NCBI RefSeq assembly: GCF_000374365.1
Contig: NZ_KB894124.1
Span: 1-64,000, forward strand
Source of the DNA: Bacteroides gallinarum DSM 18171 = JCM 13658
GTDB lineage: Bacteria; Bacteroidota; Bacteroidia; Bacteroidales; Bacteroidaceae
DNA length: 64,000 bases
Direction: 5' to 3'
In this document: positions 9,180 to 18,116 of the stretch, one piece after another
How positions within the stretch are numbered: position 1 is the stretch's first letter
Layout: the number at the start of each line of letters is the position of its first letter
Made by a program: the position numbers and the translations under genes
Notes under the pieces: generated by a model
The model's database searches: none
What the model was told of the DNA's origin: nothing
What the model saw: the letters and a program-made list of their open reading frames with translations, nothing else

Positions 9180-9653
9180 CTATTTCATGTTAGGAATGAT
9201 TTGCGACAGAAAAATGCGCACCTCCTCATGGGAGGCGGCTTCGTGCAGAACCAGCATAATCGTGTCGTCTCCGGCAATAGTGCCCAGTATGGCGGGGCAT
9301 TCGCGGTTATCGATGTCGTAGGCCATGCTGCTGGCATACCCCGGACGGGTACGGATAACGGCGATATTCCTGGAGAAATGGAGCGAAACGAAACCGCTGG
9401 TCATCAGCATCTCGCTGGCACTCTGGTCGTTGCTGCGCTTGTACATGATGTTGTTAGGCAGGACATATACGTACTTTCCGTTCATATTGGCTGCTTTGGC
9501 TACTTTCAGTTGTTTCAAGTCACGCGACAGGGTGGCCTGTGTCAGTTCAAAACCCTCTCTCCCCAAAGCCTGCAACAATTCTTCCTGCGAACTGATGTCT
9601 TTGCTCGAGATAATCATCTTGATGGCATCTAACCGATTAGCTTTCTTTTTCAT
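9180..9653 (-). CDS. argR: Arginine repressor
   Basis: A 157-residue ArgR. The N-terminal half is the winged helix (ISSQEELLQALGREGFELTQ, ATLSRDLKQL); the C-terminal half carries the hexamer/arginine-binding core with ILGTIAGDDTIML near 115-135. It is the first gene of the arginine operon, so autoregulation with the rest of the pathway is expected. Its promoter has a TATTTTTG box (9683-9690, minus strand). Confidence 0.93.
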   Translation of the reverse strand: MKKKANRLDAIKMIISSKDISSQEELLQALGREGFELTQATLSRDLKQLKVAKAANMNGKYVYVLPNNIMYKRSNDQSASEMLMTSGFVSLHFSRNIAVIRTRPGYASSMAYDIDNRECPAILGTIAGDDTIMLVLHEAASHEEVRIFLSQIIPNMK

Positions 9654-9682
9654 GTTTCTGTATAATTATTCTTAGAATGGCG

Positions 9683-9690
9683 CAAAAATA
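9683..9690 (-). promoter_or_regulatory. -7 promoter box for argR operon
   Basis: Minus-strand TATTTTTG lies 30 bp before the argR ATG. Around it are AT-rich dyads (for example ttcttagaat, and ttgcatattaagaata about 50 bp upstream) that vaguely resemble ARG boxes, but none is a close match to a known consensus. Confidence 0.5.
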
Positions 9691-9792
9691 GGGAATATTT
9701 TGGAAAGAATATGCAGAAATGCGATTTTTTTTATTCTTAATATGCAATAAGGGTATGGTCGTCCATAATGAGCCTATGACTGAGATATAATT

Positions 9793-9860
9793 AAAAGGCT
9801 TTCAATATGATAATAAAAGGCTTTTAATAATGTATTGTAAGGCTTTTAATCATACCTTTG
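9793..9860 (+). promoter_or_regulatory. Three 22-bp-spaced palindromes and a -7 box before the HU-like gene
   Basis: The motif AAAAGGCTTTTAAT occurs at 9793-9806 (one change), 9815-9828 (exact) and 9837-9850 (GTAAGGCTTTTAAT). The starts are exactly 22 bp apart, two helical turns. The full form is ATTAAAAG-G-CTTTTAAT, an odd palindrome. TACCTTTG at 9853-9860 matches the -7 box, so the last palindrome would cover the upstream promoter region, as an operator would. The protein that binds is unknown; the HU-like product itself is one candidate. Confidence 0.6.
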
Positions 9861-9918
9861 CGTCGCCCTCGGGCAGACAGTCCGGGGAGATTATTCACCT
9901 TATTAAAATAGAGTCGGT

Positions 9919-10314
9919 ATGTTTTATAAAAAGAGTCGCGCCAAGATAGGGGGTAAGTACAAATGGTTTCCCCGCGCATGCGTAAACAAGCACACGGTCG
10001 ATACGCAGGATTTAGGAGAGGCCATTAGCCGGATGTGCACGGTTACGCCTGCGGATGTACATGCGGTAATCCGTTCGTTGCCCGAGGTTATGTCGTTCTT
10101 CATGGAGAACGGCAACAGTGTTCATCTGGACGGGCTGGGTTCTTTCTTCTACAAATTGAGCTGTGCGGGAAACGGGGTGGATACGCCGGAAGAAGTCAGT
10201 GCGGAGCAGGTGAAGGCCGTCCGCGTACAGTTCATCCCCGAGCGCCGCAAGAAATGCGGCAAGTATTGCCGGGCTTTGGGCGAAGGGGTGGAGCTGGTGA
10301 AATTCGGTGAGTGA
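9919..10314 (+). CDS. HU-like (HU-HIG type) DNA-binding protein
   Basis: A 131-residue basic protein of the IHF/HU fold as found in Bacteroidales (HU-HIG type). Helical N-terminus followed by TPADVHAVIRSLPEVMSFFM, then NSVHLDGLGSFFYKL, which is the conserved HU-HIG strand-turn, and a basic tail with RVQFIPERRKKCGKY. These proteins bind DNA without much sequence preference; individual roles are unknown. It stands alone between the divergent arginine operon and a pectin operon, with three palindromes in its promoter and a large inverted repeat after it. Confidence 0.8.
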   Translation: MFYKKSRAKIGGKYKWFPRACVNKHTVDTQDLGEAISRMCTVTPADVHAVIRSLPEVMSFFMENGNSVHLDGLGSFFYKLSCAGNGVDTPEEVSAEQVKAVRVQFIPERRKKCGKYCRALGEGVELVKFGE

Positions 10315-10332
10315 GGAGGCACGGAGCTTTTT

Positions 10333-10600
10333 AACACAGAGGAGACGGAGTTTCACGGAGCTCACAGAGTTCTTTAACACAGAGGAGACGGAGTTTCACG
10401 GAGGCCACAGAGTTCTTTTTAACACAGAGGAGACGGAGTTTCACGGAGGCCACAGAGTTCTTTTTAACACAGAGGAGACGGAGTTTCACGGAGGCCACAG
10501 AGTTCTTTTTAACACAGAGGAGACGGAGTTTCACAGAGGTCACAGAGAGCTTTTTAATACAGAGGGTACGGAGTTTTGCGGAGTTCACGGAGTGTTTCTC
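10333..10600 (+). repeat. 45-bp tandem repeat, about six units
   Basis: Units begin at 10333, 10376, 10421, 10466, 10511 and 10556; the first is 43 bp, the next four 45 bp, the last is degraded. Each unit has sub-repeats of the type CACRGAG every 9-10 bp. Because 45 is a multiple of three, a frame stays open and would spell a 15-residue repeat (FNTEETEFHGGHRVL), but there is no sign that it is a real protein. The array starts right after the HU-like stop codon. Confidence 0.9.
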
Positions 10601-10642
10601 ATCACGGAATTAGCACAAGTTGATTAATTATTATCAAAAAGA

Positions 10643-10773
10643 AAAAAGCTCTGTGCCCTCCGTGCCCCTCTGTCTTCTCCGTGTTAAAAGCTCTCTGTGC
10701 CCTCCGTGCCCCTCTGTCTTCTCCGTGTTAAAAGCTCTCTGTGGCCTCCGTGAAACTCCGTCCCCTCCGTGTT
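10643..10773 (-). repeat. Inverted copies of the 45-bp repeat, three units
   Basis: Three 43-44 bp units (10643-10685, 10686-10729, 10730-10773) are the reverse complement of the upstream repeats (ctctgtggcctccgtgaaactccg in the third is nearly exact, shown here in pieces of 20 or less). With the forward array they can fold into a hairpin with arms of more than 120 bp and a 40-bp AT-rich spacer. Confidence 0.88.
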
Positions 10774-10857
10774 AAAAAACTCTTCGCACAAGCGATAAAC
10801 GACAAAAACAATAAGAGAACTGCCAAAAGATTCAGAACTCGTTTGCCGGGAAGCCCT

Positions 10858-10865
10858 TATTTTTG
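10858..10865 (+). promoter_or_regulatory. -7 box for the RG-I operon
   Basis: TATTTTTG lies 55 bp before the esterase-GH105 ATG. A TTTG occurs at 10842-10845, closer than the usual spacing, so the -33 element is uncertain. Confidence 0.45.
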
Positions 10866-10919
10866 CAATACAGAATAAAGTCGTTTCTTAATTCTATTAA
10901 AAAAAACTATCAAAGGCAC

Positions 10920-13442
10920 ATGAAAAAACTACTTGGATTTATTTCCTTTCTTTTAGTGTTGGCAGGTTCTGTTTCTGCTAAAGTGGTACTTCCGGCTATC
11001 TTTTCCGATAATATGGTTCTGCAGCAAAATGCGCAGGTCAACCTGTGGGGAAAGGCTGCGCCCGGTGAGCGGATTTCCGTAAAGGCGTCGTGGGCGGACA
11101 AGGCCGTAACTACCCGGACGGCTGCCGACGGCAAGTGGTCGGTGAAGTTGAAAACCCCTGCGGCTACGAAAGGCCAGTCGGTGACGGTGAGCGGCGAGAA
11201 TACGGTTATTATCAATAATGTATTGATTGGAGAAGTGTGGCTCTGTACCGGCCAGTCCAATATGGAGTATCCCGTTTCCAAACATCCCGATAAGAAATGG
11301 ATGACCGGTATGCTTACGGAAGCCGAGGAGATGAAAGATGCCGATTATCCGGAGCTTCGTCTATTCCGGGTGGAGCATCAACTGGCTCCTGAAGGCGAAA
11401 TGGACGACTGCCAGGGACGCTGGCTGGTGTGTACTCCGGAAAACCTGTACGACTTCTCGGCAGTGGGATTTGTGTTCGGACGCAGGCTGCATAAGGAGCT
11501 GGGCGTGCCGGTGGGCATGATACAGTCTACCTGGGGAGGCACGCATGCGGAGTCGTGGACCAAAATGAGCGTCATGGAGAATAATCCGCTCTATGCCGAT
11601 GTGCTCGAGGACTTCGCACTGAAAAACGTGAAGCAGGAGAAAGGGTACTGCAAGGTTCCCTCTACGCTCTGGAACGGCATGATTCATCCTATCCTGGGCT
11701 ATACGGTGAAGGGTAACATCTGGTATCAGGGAGAGTCGAATGCTATCCGTTACGAAAAGTACCAGCAGGTATTCACCAATATGATAAACAGTTGGCGCAA
11801 AGAGTGGAAGCAGCCCGACATGCCTTTCTATTTTATGCAGATTGCCCCGCACAAAGGGCAGCCGGCAGGTATCCGCGAAGCACAGCTCAAGACATGGCAG
11901 AGCGGGTTGAAGAATGTAGGCATGGCGGTAGTTACGGATGCGGCGGACTCCACGGATATTCATCCGCGCAACAAGCGCGTGGCGGGCGAGCGCATGGCTT
12001 TGTGGGCGCTTGCCAAGCAGTACGGCAAAGATGTGGCCTATTCCGGTCCCCTCTTTAAGACGATGAAAGTCAGCGGTAACAAGGCGGTATTGAGCTTCGA
12101 ATATGCCGGAGACGGCCTGATGACGCCGGATAATGCTCCGGTGAAAGGCTTCCTGGTTGCAGGCGCCGACCGGCGTTTCTATCCGGCAACGGCTGTGATA
12201 AAGGGCAGCCGGCTGGAGGTCTCCGCTCCTCAGGTGGCAGAGCCGGTAGCGGTACGCTACGGTTTTTGCAATTTCTTCCGCGTAAATCTTTATAATAAGG
12301 CGGGTTTGCCGGCAGTGCCTTTCCGCACCGATACATGGGAGCAGGGCTCGTATGCCCGCTGGTTTGCCGACTCCGAAATGCTGCGTTTCCCGCAGGCTTA
12401 CCAGTTAGACCACGGCAAACGCCTGTTCTTCGGCTATGCGCAGGGGGTAGGCTGCTGTGCCATGTTGCAGATGTGGAAAGCTACGGGCGAGCGCCGCTAC
12501 TATGATTATGTAAAGCAGTGGGCGGATTCGCTGATTAACGAGAAAGGTGAAATACACCTGTACGACCGGGCGACTTATAACCTGGACTTCATCAATTCGG
12601 GAAAAGTGCTGTTCGACCTTTACCGCGAAACCGGCGACCAGCGCTATAAGGCGGCAATGGACGTGCTTATCAGGCAGTTGAAGAATCAGCCGCGCACGCT
12701 GGAGGGAGGCTTCTGGCATAAGTTGATATACCAGCATCAGATGTGGCTGGACGGCCTGTATATGGCCTCGCCTTTCATGGCGCAGTATGGTGCGGAGTTC
12801 GATAAGCCGGAGTGGATTGATGAGGCGGTAAAGCAGTTCCGTCTCTGCCATAAACATACTTACGATGCCAAGACGGGGCTGTATCATCATGCGTGGGACG
12901 AGAGCAAGAGCCAGCGTTGGGCAGACCCGGCAACCGGACATTCGCCCAACTTCTGGGGGCGTAGCATAGGCTGGTGGTTCATGGCGTTGGTGGATGCGCT
13001 GGATTTCATTCCGGAAGAGCATCCCGGACGTGCCGATATGATAGGATATATCCGCGGGCTGGCGGAAACGCTGCCCAAGTACCAGGATAAGGCAGGGCTT
13101 TGGTATCAGGTTATCGACCAGCCCAAGCGCAAAGGCAATTTCCCGGAGGCGTCCGTTACCACCCAGTGCATGTATGCCTATGCAAAGGCTGTAAACAAAG
13201 GATATATCGATGCGAAATACCGTGCTGTGGCAGAAAAGGCTTTGCAGGGGTTGAAAAGCAAGCTGCTGGTCGAGAAGCAGGACGGAACCCTGACGTTGAC
13301 CCGTTGCTGTCAGGTAGGCGGCTTGGGCGGACATCCGTATCGCGACGGCAGTTTCGAATACTATATAGGTGAGAAGATGCGGGATAACGATGCCAAGGCA
13401 ACGGGACCGTTCATTATGGGATGTCTGGAACTGGAGAAATAA
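10920..13442 (+). CDS. Acetylesterase (SASA/CE20-like) fused to GH105 unsaturated rhamnogalacturonyl hydrolase
   Basis: An 840-residue secreted fusion with signal peptide MKKLLGFISFLLVLAGSVSA. The first half is an SGNH-type sialate-O-acetylesterase fold with CTGQSNMEYP near 108-117 holding the nucleophile Ser, and WYQGESNA as a further block. The second half, from about 490, is an (alpha/alpha)6 GH105 domain: QGVGCCAMLQMWKATGERRY, QMWLDGLYMASPF near 606 with the likely catalytic Asp, and WGRSIGWWFMALVDAL. GH105 removes the 4,5-unsaturated galacturonate left at lyase-cut ends. The fusion couples deacetylation with that step. Start chosen for the signal peptide; the upstream in-frame codon is only TTG. 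It is first in a four-gene operon. Confidence 0.87.
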   Translation: MKKLLGFISFLLVLAGSVSAKVVLPAIFSDNMVLQQNAQVNLWGKAAPGERISVKASWADKAVTTRTAADGKWSVKLKTPAATKGQSVTVSGENTVIINNVLIGEVWLCTGQSNMEYPVSKHPDKKWMTGMLTEAEEMKDADYPELRLFRVEHQLAPEGEMDDCQGRWLVCTPENLYDFSAVGFVFGRRLHKELGVPVGMIQSTWGGTHAESWTKMSVMENNPLYADVLEDFALKNVKQEKGYCKVPSTLWNGMIHPILGYTVKGNIWYQGESNAIRYEKYQQVFTNMINSWRKEWKQPDMPFYFMQIAPHKGQPAGIREAQLKTWQSGLKNVGMAVVTDAADSTDIHPRNKRVAGERMALWALAKQYGKDVAYSGPLFKTMKVSGNKAVLSFEYAGDGLMTPDNAPVKGFLVAGADRRFYPATAVIKGSRLEVSAPQVAEPVAVRYGFCNFFRVNLYNKAGLPAVPFRTDTWEQGSYARWFADSEMLRFPQAYQLDHGKRLFFGYAQGVGCCAMLQMWKATGERRYYDYVKQWADSLINEKGEIHLYDRATYNLDFINSGKVLFDLYRETGDQRYKAAMDVLIRQLKNQPRTLEGGFWHKLIYQHQMWLDGLYMASPFMAQYGAEFDKPEWIDEAVKQFRLCHKHTYDAKTGLYHHAWDESKSQRWADPATGHSPNFWGRSIGWWFMALVDALDFIPEEHPGRADMIGYIRGLAETLPKYQDKAGLWYQVIDQPKRKGNFPEASVTTQCMYAYAKAVNKGYIDAKYRAVAEKALQGLKSKLLVEKQDGTLTLTRCCQVGGLGGHPYRDGSFEYYIGEKMRDNDAKATGPFIMGCLELEK

Positions 13443-13444
13443 AG

Positions 13445-16234
13445 ATGAGTACGAAACGATTGTTCAGTATTGCCGCAGTTGCGTTGTATGCAGCGCTGTT
13501 GCCCGCACAGGATATAGCCTGGCCGGAAATAGGCCTGGAAGCGAAACCGGCAGCCCGCTGGTGGTGGATGGGAAGCGCGGTAGACAAGGAGAACCTGACC
13601 CGCAACCTGGAAGCGTATGCCGCGGCAGGAATGGGGACTATGGAGATTACCCCTATCTACGGGGTGCAGGGAAACGATGCGAATGATATCCCGTTCCTCT
13701 CTCCCCGGTGGATGCAGATGTTGCAATACACGGAAAGCGAGGCTTCCCGCCTGGGAATGCAGATTGATATGAATACCGGAACCGGCTGGCCTTTCGGTGG
13801 GCCCGAGGTGGCGATAGAGGATGCCGCCTGCAAATTGCTCGTTACGGAATACCGGTTGAAGGGGGGGGGGACGCTCGATAAGAAGATAGAAGCCGCCGAT
13901 AGCAAGCAGCGGCCGTATGCTAGGTTGGAGCGCCTCATGGCTTTTTCCGATGCCGGGAAATGCCTGGACTTGACGGCTGAGGTAAAGGACGGGATGCTGC
14001 GCTGGAAGGCGCCGAAAGGCAACTGGCGACTGATTGCCGCCTTCTGTGGCAAGACTTTCCAGAAAGTGAAACGCGCCGCTCCCGGTGGCGAAGGGTATGT
14101 GATGAACCACTTCTCCGCCCGTGCCGTAAAGAACTACCTGGGACGCTTCGAGCGTGCCTTTGAAGGAAAATTCAAGGAGGCTGCCGGTGCTGCCACCGCT
14201 TATCCCCATAACTTCTTCAACGACTCTTACGAGGTGTATGGGGCGGACTGGTCGGAAGGGCTTTTCGATGAATTCCTGTCCCGCCGCGGCTATAAGCTGG
14301 AGGAGCATCTGCCGGAGTTCCTTGCCGCGGGAGAACGCACGGATGCGACCCGCCGTATCATCTCCGATTACCGCGAGACGCTCGGCGAGTTGTTGCTGGA
14401 GAATTTTACCCGCCAATGGACGGACTGGGCGCACCGGCACGGTTCCAAGACCCGGAACCAGGCACACGGTTCGCCGGGTAATCTGATAGACCTTTATGCC
14501 ACGGTGGATATTCCGGAGTGCGAGGGTTTCGGCCTTTCCGACTTCGGCATACGGGGATTGCGCAAGGACTCGCTGACGCGTCCCAACGACTCCGACCTCT
14601 CCATGCTGAAATACGCTTCCTCGGGGGCGCATATCGCCGGGAAGCCCTATACCTCGTCGGAAACCTTTACGTGGCTGACGGAGCATTTCCGCACCTCGTT
14701 GTCGCAGTGCAAGCCGGATATCGACCTCATGTTCGTGTCCGGGGTCAATCATACTTATTTCCACGGCACTACCTATTCGCCTGCCGGCGCCGCCTGGCCG
14801 GGCTGGAAATTCTATGCTACGGTGGATATGAGCCCTACGAACAGTATCTGGCGGGATGCGCCTGCATTCTTCCGCTACATCTCCCGCTGCCAGAGTTTCC
14901 TGCAAATGGGGCAGCCGGATAACGATTTTCTCGTTTACCTGCCTGTATATGATATGTGGCAGGAACAGAACGGGCGCTTGCTGATGTATGACATTCATAA
15001 AATGGCGCAGCGCGCCCCCCGTTTCATTGAGGCGGTACACCGCATCAACGATGCCGGTTACGATATGGATTATATTTCCGACAACTTCATCCGTACCGCT
15101 ACTTGCCGCGACGGTAAAATCGTGACTTCCGGCGGAACGGCTTATAAGGCACTGGTTGTTCCCGGTGTCCGCCTGATGCCTGCCGATGTGCTGGCGAAGC
15201 TGCTCGAACTGGCAAAGGCAGGGGCGCCGGTGGTATTCTTGGAGCAGTATCCGGAGGATGTTCCCGGATATGCCGGATTGGAGCGCCGCCGTGCGGACTT
15301 TAAGCGTGCGTTGGAGCAGATAAAGAAGCTGGGCAACGAGTCCGGCAGCGGTAAGACGGTATTCTTCGGCACGGATTATGCCCGTACGCTGGCACAGACT
15401 GCCGCCGTACCGGAAGCGATGAAAACGGCTTTCGACCTGAGTTGCATCCGCCGCAAGAATGCGGAGGGGTATCATTATTTCGTTTCCGCACTGACGGACA
15501 AGGATACGGACGGCTGGATACCGTTGGCTGTGCCGGCGCGTTCGGTCATGCTTTATAATCCGATGAACGGCGCTTCCGGCAAGGCCTGCCTGCGCCGGAA
15601 AGACGGTAAGGCGGAGGTTTACCTACAGTTGGCTTCGGGCGAGTCCGTCATACTGAAAACCTTTACGGAGCACGATGTGCAGGCTCCGGAATGGGAGTAC
15701 CGCACGGCTTTGGAGGCAGGGGCGATTGAGCTGTCCGGCTTGTGGAGCCTGCAATTTGCGGAAAGCGCTCCTGCCGCGGGCAATGTGCCCGACTCCGTTT
15801 CTTTGGGCTCGTGGACGGATTTGCCCTTCGAGAATGCCAAGACTACTATGGGTACGGGGCGTTATACTACCACCTTTACGGTTGCCGACCCTGCTGCTGC
15901 GCAAGATTGGATGCTTTCGCTCGGCGATGTCCGCGAGAGCGCCCGTGTACGCATCAACGGCCGGGAAGTGGCTATCTTGTGGGCTGTGCCTTACCGTTGT
16001 ACTGTGGGGCGGTATCTGCAACCGGGAGTGAATACGCTGGAGGTGGAGGTAACCAACCTGCCCGCCAACCGGATTGCCGATATAGACCGCCGCGGGGTGA
16101 AGTGGCGCATCTTTAAGGATATCAATATTGCGGCACTCGGCTATAAAAAAGGAACGTATGCCGGTTGGGAACCTGTCCCGAGCGGCTTGTTGGGCCCTGT
16201 GCGTATTATACCGTTGAAAACGACAAAAGAATGA
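13445..16234 (+). CDS. GH106 alpha-L-rhamnosidase
   Basis: A 929-residue secreted enzyme releasing terminal alpha-L-rhamnose. After a signal peptide (STKRLFSIAAVALYAALLPA) come KPAARWWWMGSAVDKENLTR and GMGTMEITPIYGVQG, the N-terminal GH106 signature, then NTGTGWPFGG. The C-terminus is a beta-sandwich with RVRINGREV and a WEPVPSGLLGPV end typical of the family. Start chosen 2 bp after the previous stop, with the signal peptide following directly. Odd point: ten consecutive G at 13861-13870 encode part of a LKGGGT loop near residues 139-142; one base gained or lost would truncate the enzyme. Confidence 0.9.
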   Translation: MSTKRLFSIAAVALYAALLPAQDIAWPEIGLEAKPAARWWWMGSAVDKENLTRNLEAYAAAGMGTMEITPIYGVQGNDANDIPFLSPRWMQMLQYTESEASRLGMQIDMNTGTGWPFGGPEVAIEDAACKLLVTEYRLKGGGTLDKKIEAADSKQRPYARLERLMAFSDAGKCLDLTAEVKDGMLRWKAPKGNWRLIAAFCGKTFQKVKRAAPGGEGYVMNHFSARAVKNYLGRFERAFEGKFKEAAGAATAYPHNFFNDSYEVYGADWSEGLFDEFLSRRGYKLEEHLPEFLAAGERTDATRRIISDYRETLGELLLENFTRQWTDWAHRHGSKTRNQAHGSPGNLIDLYATVDIPECEGFGLSDFGIRGLRKDSLTRPNDSDLSMLKYASSGAHIAGKPYTSSETFTWLTEHFRTSLSQCKPDIDLMFVSGVNHTYFHGTTYSPAGAAWPGWKFYATVDMSPTNSIWRDAPAFFRYISRCQSFLQMGQPDNDFLVYLPVYDMWQEQNGRLLMYDIHKMAQRAPRFIEAVHRINDAGYDMDYISDNFIRTATCRDGKIVTSGGTAYKALVVPGVRLMPADVLAKLLELAKAGAPVVFLEQYPEDVPGYAGLERRRADFKRALEQIKKLGNESGSGKTVFFGTDYARTLAQTAAVPEAMKTAFDLSCIRRKNAEGYHYFVSALTDKDTDGWIPLAVPARSVMLYNPMNGASGKACLRRKDGKAEVYLQLASGESVILKTFTEHDVQAPEWEYRTALEAGAIELSGLWSLQFAESAPAAGNVPDSVSLGSWTDLPFENAKTTMGTGRYTTTFTVADPAAAQDWMLSLGDVRESARVRINGREVAILWAVPYRCTVGRYLQPGVNTLEVEVTNLPANRIADIDRRGVKWRIFKDINIAALGYKKGTYAGWEPVPSGLLGPVRIIPLKTTKE

Positions 16235-18075
16235 ACATTATGAAAAGATATTTTTTATCGTGGGTGCTGCTGGCTTGTGCAGCCGGCGCTCTGTATGCCC
16301 AAGACCCGCGCGAACGCCATTATTTCTATGAAATCCTTGAACCGCGGCATGAGCCGAAACCTTTGGTGGAGGGCTTTGCCCAAGAGCGGATTAGCGAAAG
16401 GCTGAACCGCGGCCTGGTGGCAGTGCCTTCCGGAGATGCCGGGGCTGTGTATCTGAGCTGGCGCCTGCTGGCATCGGACGATGCGGCTACTTCTTTCCAT
16501 GTTTACCGCGAAGCGGACGGGAAGGTGCGCCGCCTTACGAGGAAGGCTATTTCCAAAACTTGCGATTTTGTGGATACGGCTCCCTGCAAACAGGCTTCCT
16601 ATTGGGTGGAGGCGGTTGTAAAGGGACGGAAAGCCGTTGCCTCGGAAAAGCGGGAGGTGGTGCTTGCCGATTTGAAACCTTATACTTCCATTCGCCTGAA
16701 AGATAATGCCAAGGCGGGGAAGATAGCGCTTGCCGACCTGAATGGCGACGGCGCTTACGACTATATTATCCGTACTCCCGAAACGAATGTAGACCCGGGC
16801 ATGCCGGGCGATACTACCGGAAAGACCTATAAAATCTCCGCTTACCTGAGCGACGGCACTTATTTGTGGACGTACGATATGGGACCGGGCATCGAGCCGG
16901 GTATCTGGTACTCGCCTTTCATCGTCTACGACTTTAATGGCGACGGCAAGGCCGAGGTCGCCATTAAGACGGCGGGCGCCGATTACGTAAAGAATGAAAA
17001 GGGGCGTGTTTGCGGCGGCAGCGAGTATCTTTCCGTGCTCGACGGCATGACCGGCAAGGAAATAGACCGTGTGGACTGGCCGGAGCGTAATGACCGTTAC
17101 GGGAACCTGATTCGCCAGAACCGTAACCAGATAGGAATGGCTTATCTGGACGGTAAGACGCCGTTTATATTGGCTGCCCGCGGCACTTATAAGTTAATGG
17201 TAGTGGATGCCTGGATGTTAAAGGACGGTAAGTTGCAGCGCGCATGGCGTTGGGACGGCGACGAGGAGAACCCGGTTGTCCGCAGCATGGGTGCGCACAG
17301 CATGGTTACTGCGGATGTGGACGGCGACGGACGCGACGAGATTTTGCTGGGCTCCTGCATGCTCGATGATAATGGAACGCTTTTGTGGTCGTCCGGTCTG
17401 GGACATAGCGATAAGGCGTATCTTTGCAAGCTGCGTCCCGATATGGAGGGTATGCAGGTGTTCATGGTGAGCGAGCCGAAGAAGGAGGACGGCCGTGGCG
17501 TTTCCGTGGTCGATGCCGCTACGGGTAAGCTGATATGGGGCATAGGTCATACTACCTATCATGTGGGCGACGGCATGGTGGCCGATTTCGACCCCGCTCA
17601 TCCCGGGCTGGAATGCTTTGCCAGCGAAGACCGCAAGGGGGGAAGCACCGATAAGTACCTGCTGACTGCGGACGGCAAGAAACTGGATGTGCCCCGGGAG
17701 GATATACCCGGATGCCGCAACTGGATATGGTGGGACGCGGATTTGTTGCGCGAAACTTTCAAGGGCGATGATAACCGCTGGGGGGCAGGCTCTTCTTCGG
17801 GCGGCCGCAAGCAGAGTATCTGGAAATGGAAAGGCGAGGTGCTGACGGAAGGCATCGAAGGCGATATCTTGTTAATGGCCGATATGGAGGGTGACTGGCG
17901 CGAGGAGCTGATTACCGCTTTGCCGGGCGAGCTGCGTATCTACCATACCGCTATCCCCGCCCGCGACCGTCGTGTAACATTGATGCAGGACGCCTTGTAC
18001 CGCAGTTATGTGGCTCATCGCAGTATGGGATATCCCCAGGCTCCCGTACCGTCTTATTATCTGGGAAATGAATGA
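16231..18075 (+). CDS. PL11 rhamnogalacturonan lyase
   Basis: A 614-residue secreted lyase that cuts RG-I between rhamnose and galacturonate by beta-elimination. A signal peptide (MKRYFLSWVLLACAAGALYA) leads to a fibronectin-like N-domain, ERLNRGLVAVPS and AVYLSWRLLASD, then an eight-bladed propeller with calcium-type loops DLNGDGAYDY, DFNGDGKAEV and DVDGDGRDEI. GLGHSDKAYL and WWDADLLRE are family blocks. The start overlaps the GH106 stop as ATGA; a second ATG nine bases later (16240) is equally good. A second PL11 is at 49910-51829 and differs clearly, so the two may act on different cuts or places. Confidence 0.9.
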   Translation: MNIMKRYFLSWVLLACAAGALYAQDPRERHYFYEILEPRHEPKPLVEGFAQERISERLNRGLVAVPSGDAGAVYLSWRLLASDDAATSFHVYREADGKVRRLTRKAISKTCDFVDTAPCKQASYWVEAVVKGRKAVASEKREVVLADLKPYTSIRLKDNAKAGKIALADLNGDGAYDYIIRTPETNVDPGMPGDTTGKTYKISAYLSDGTYLWTYDMGPGIEPGIWYSPFIVYDFNGDGKAEVAIKTAGADYVKNEKGRVCGGSEYLSVLDGMTGKEIDRVDWPERNDRYGNLIRQNRNQIGMAYLDGKTPFILAARGTYKLMVVDAWMLKDGKLQRAWRWDGDEENPVVRSMGAHSMVTADVDGDGRDEILLGSCMLDDNGTLLWSSGLGHSDKAYLCKLRPDMEGMQVFMVSEPKKEDGRGVSVVDAATGKLIWGIGHTTYHVGDGMVADFDPAHPGLECFASEDRKGGSTDKYLLTADGKKLDVPREDIPGCRNWIWWDADLLRETFKGDDNRWGAGSSSGGRKQSIWKWKGEVLTEGIEGDILLMADMEGDWREELITALPGELRIYHTAIPARDRRVTLMQDALYRSYVAHRSMGYPQAPVPSYYLGNE

Positions 18076-18116
18076 AAGGAGGAAGGCTCTGTCTGCCTCC
18101 GTTTGCTAACTTTAAA

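Noticed and set aside
9654..9760. ARG boxes for ArgR
   Set aside because: AT-rich dyads are present but none matches a known ARG box closely enough to call; footprinting would be needed.
10307..10627. A 106-residue frame over the 45-bp repeats, with the 15-residue repeat FNTEETEFHGGHRVL
   Set aside because: It overlaps the end of the HU-like gene, has no ribosome site of its own, and stays open only because the repeat length is a multiple of three.
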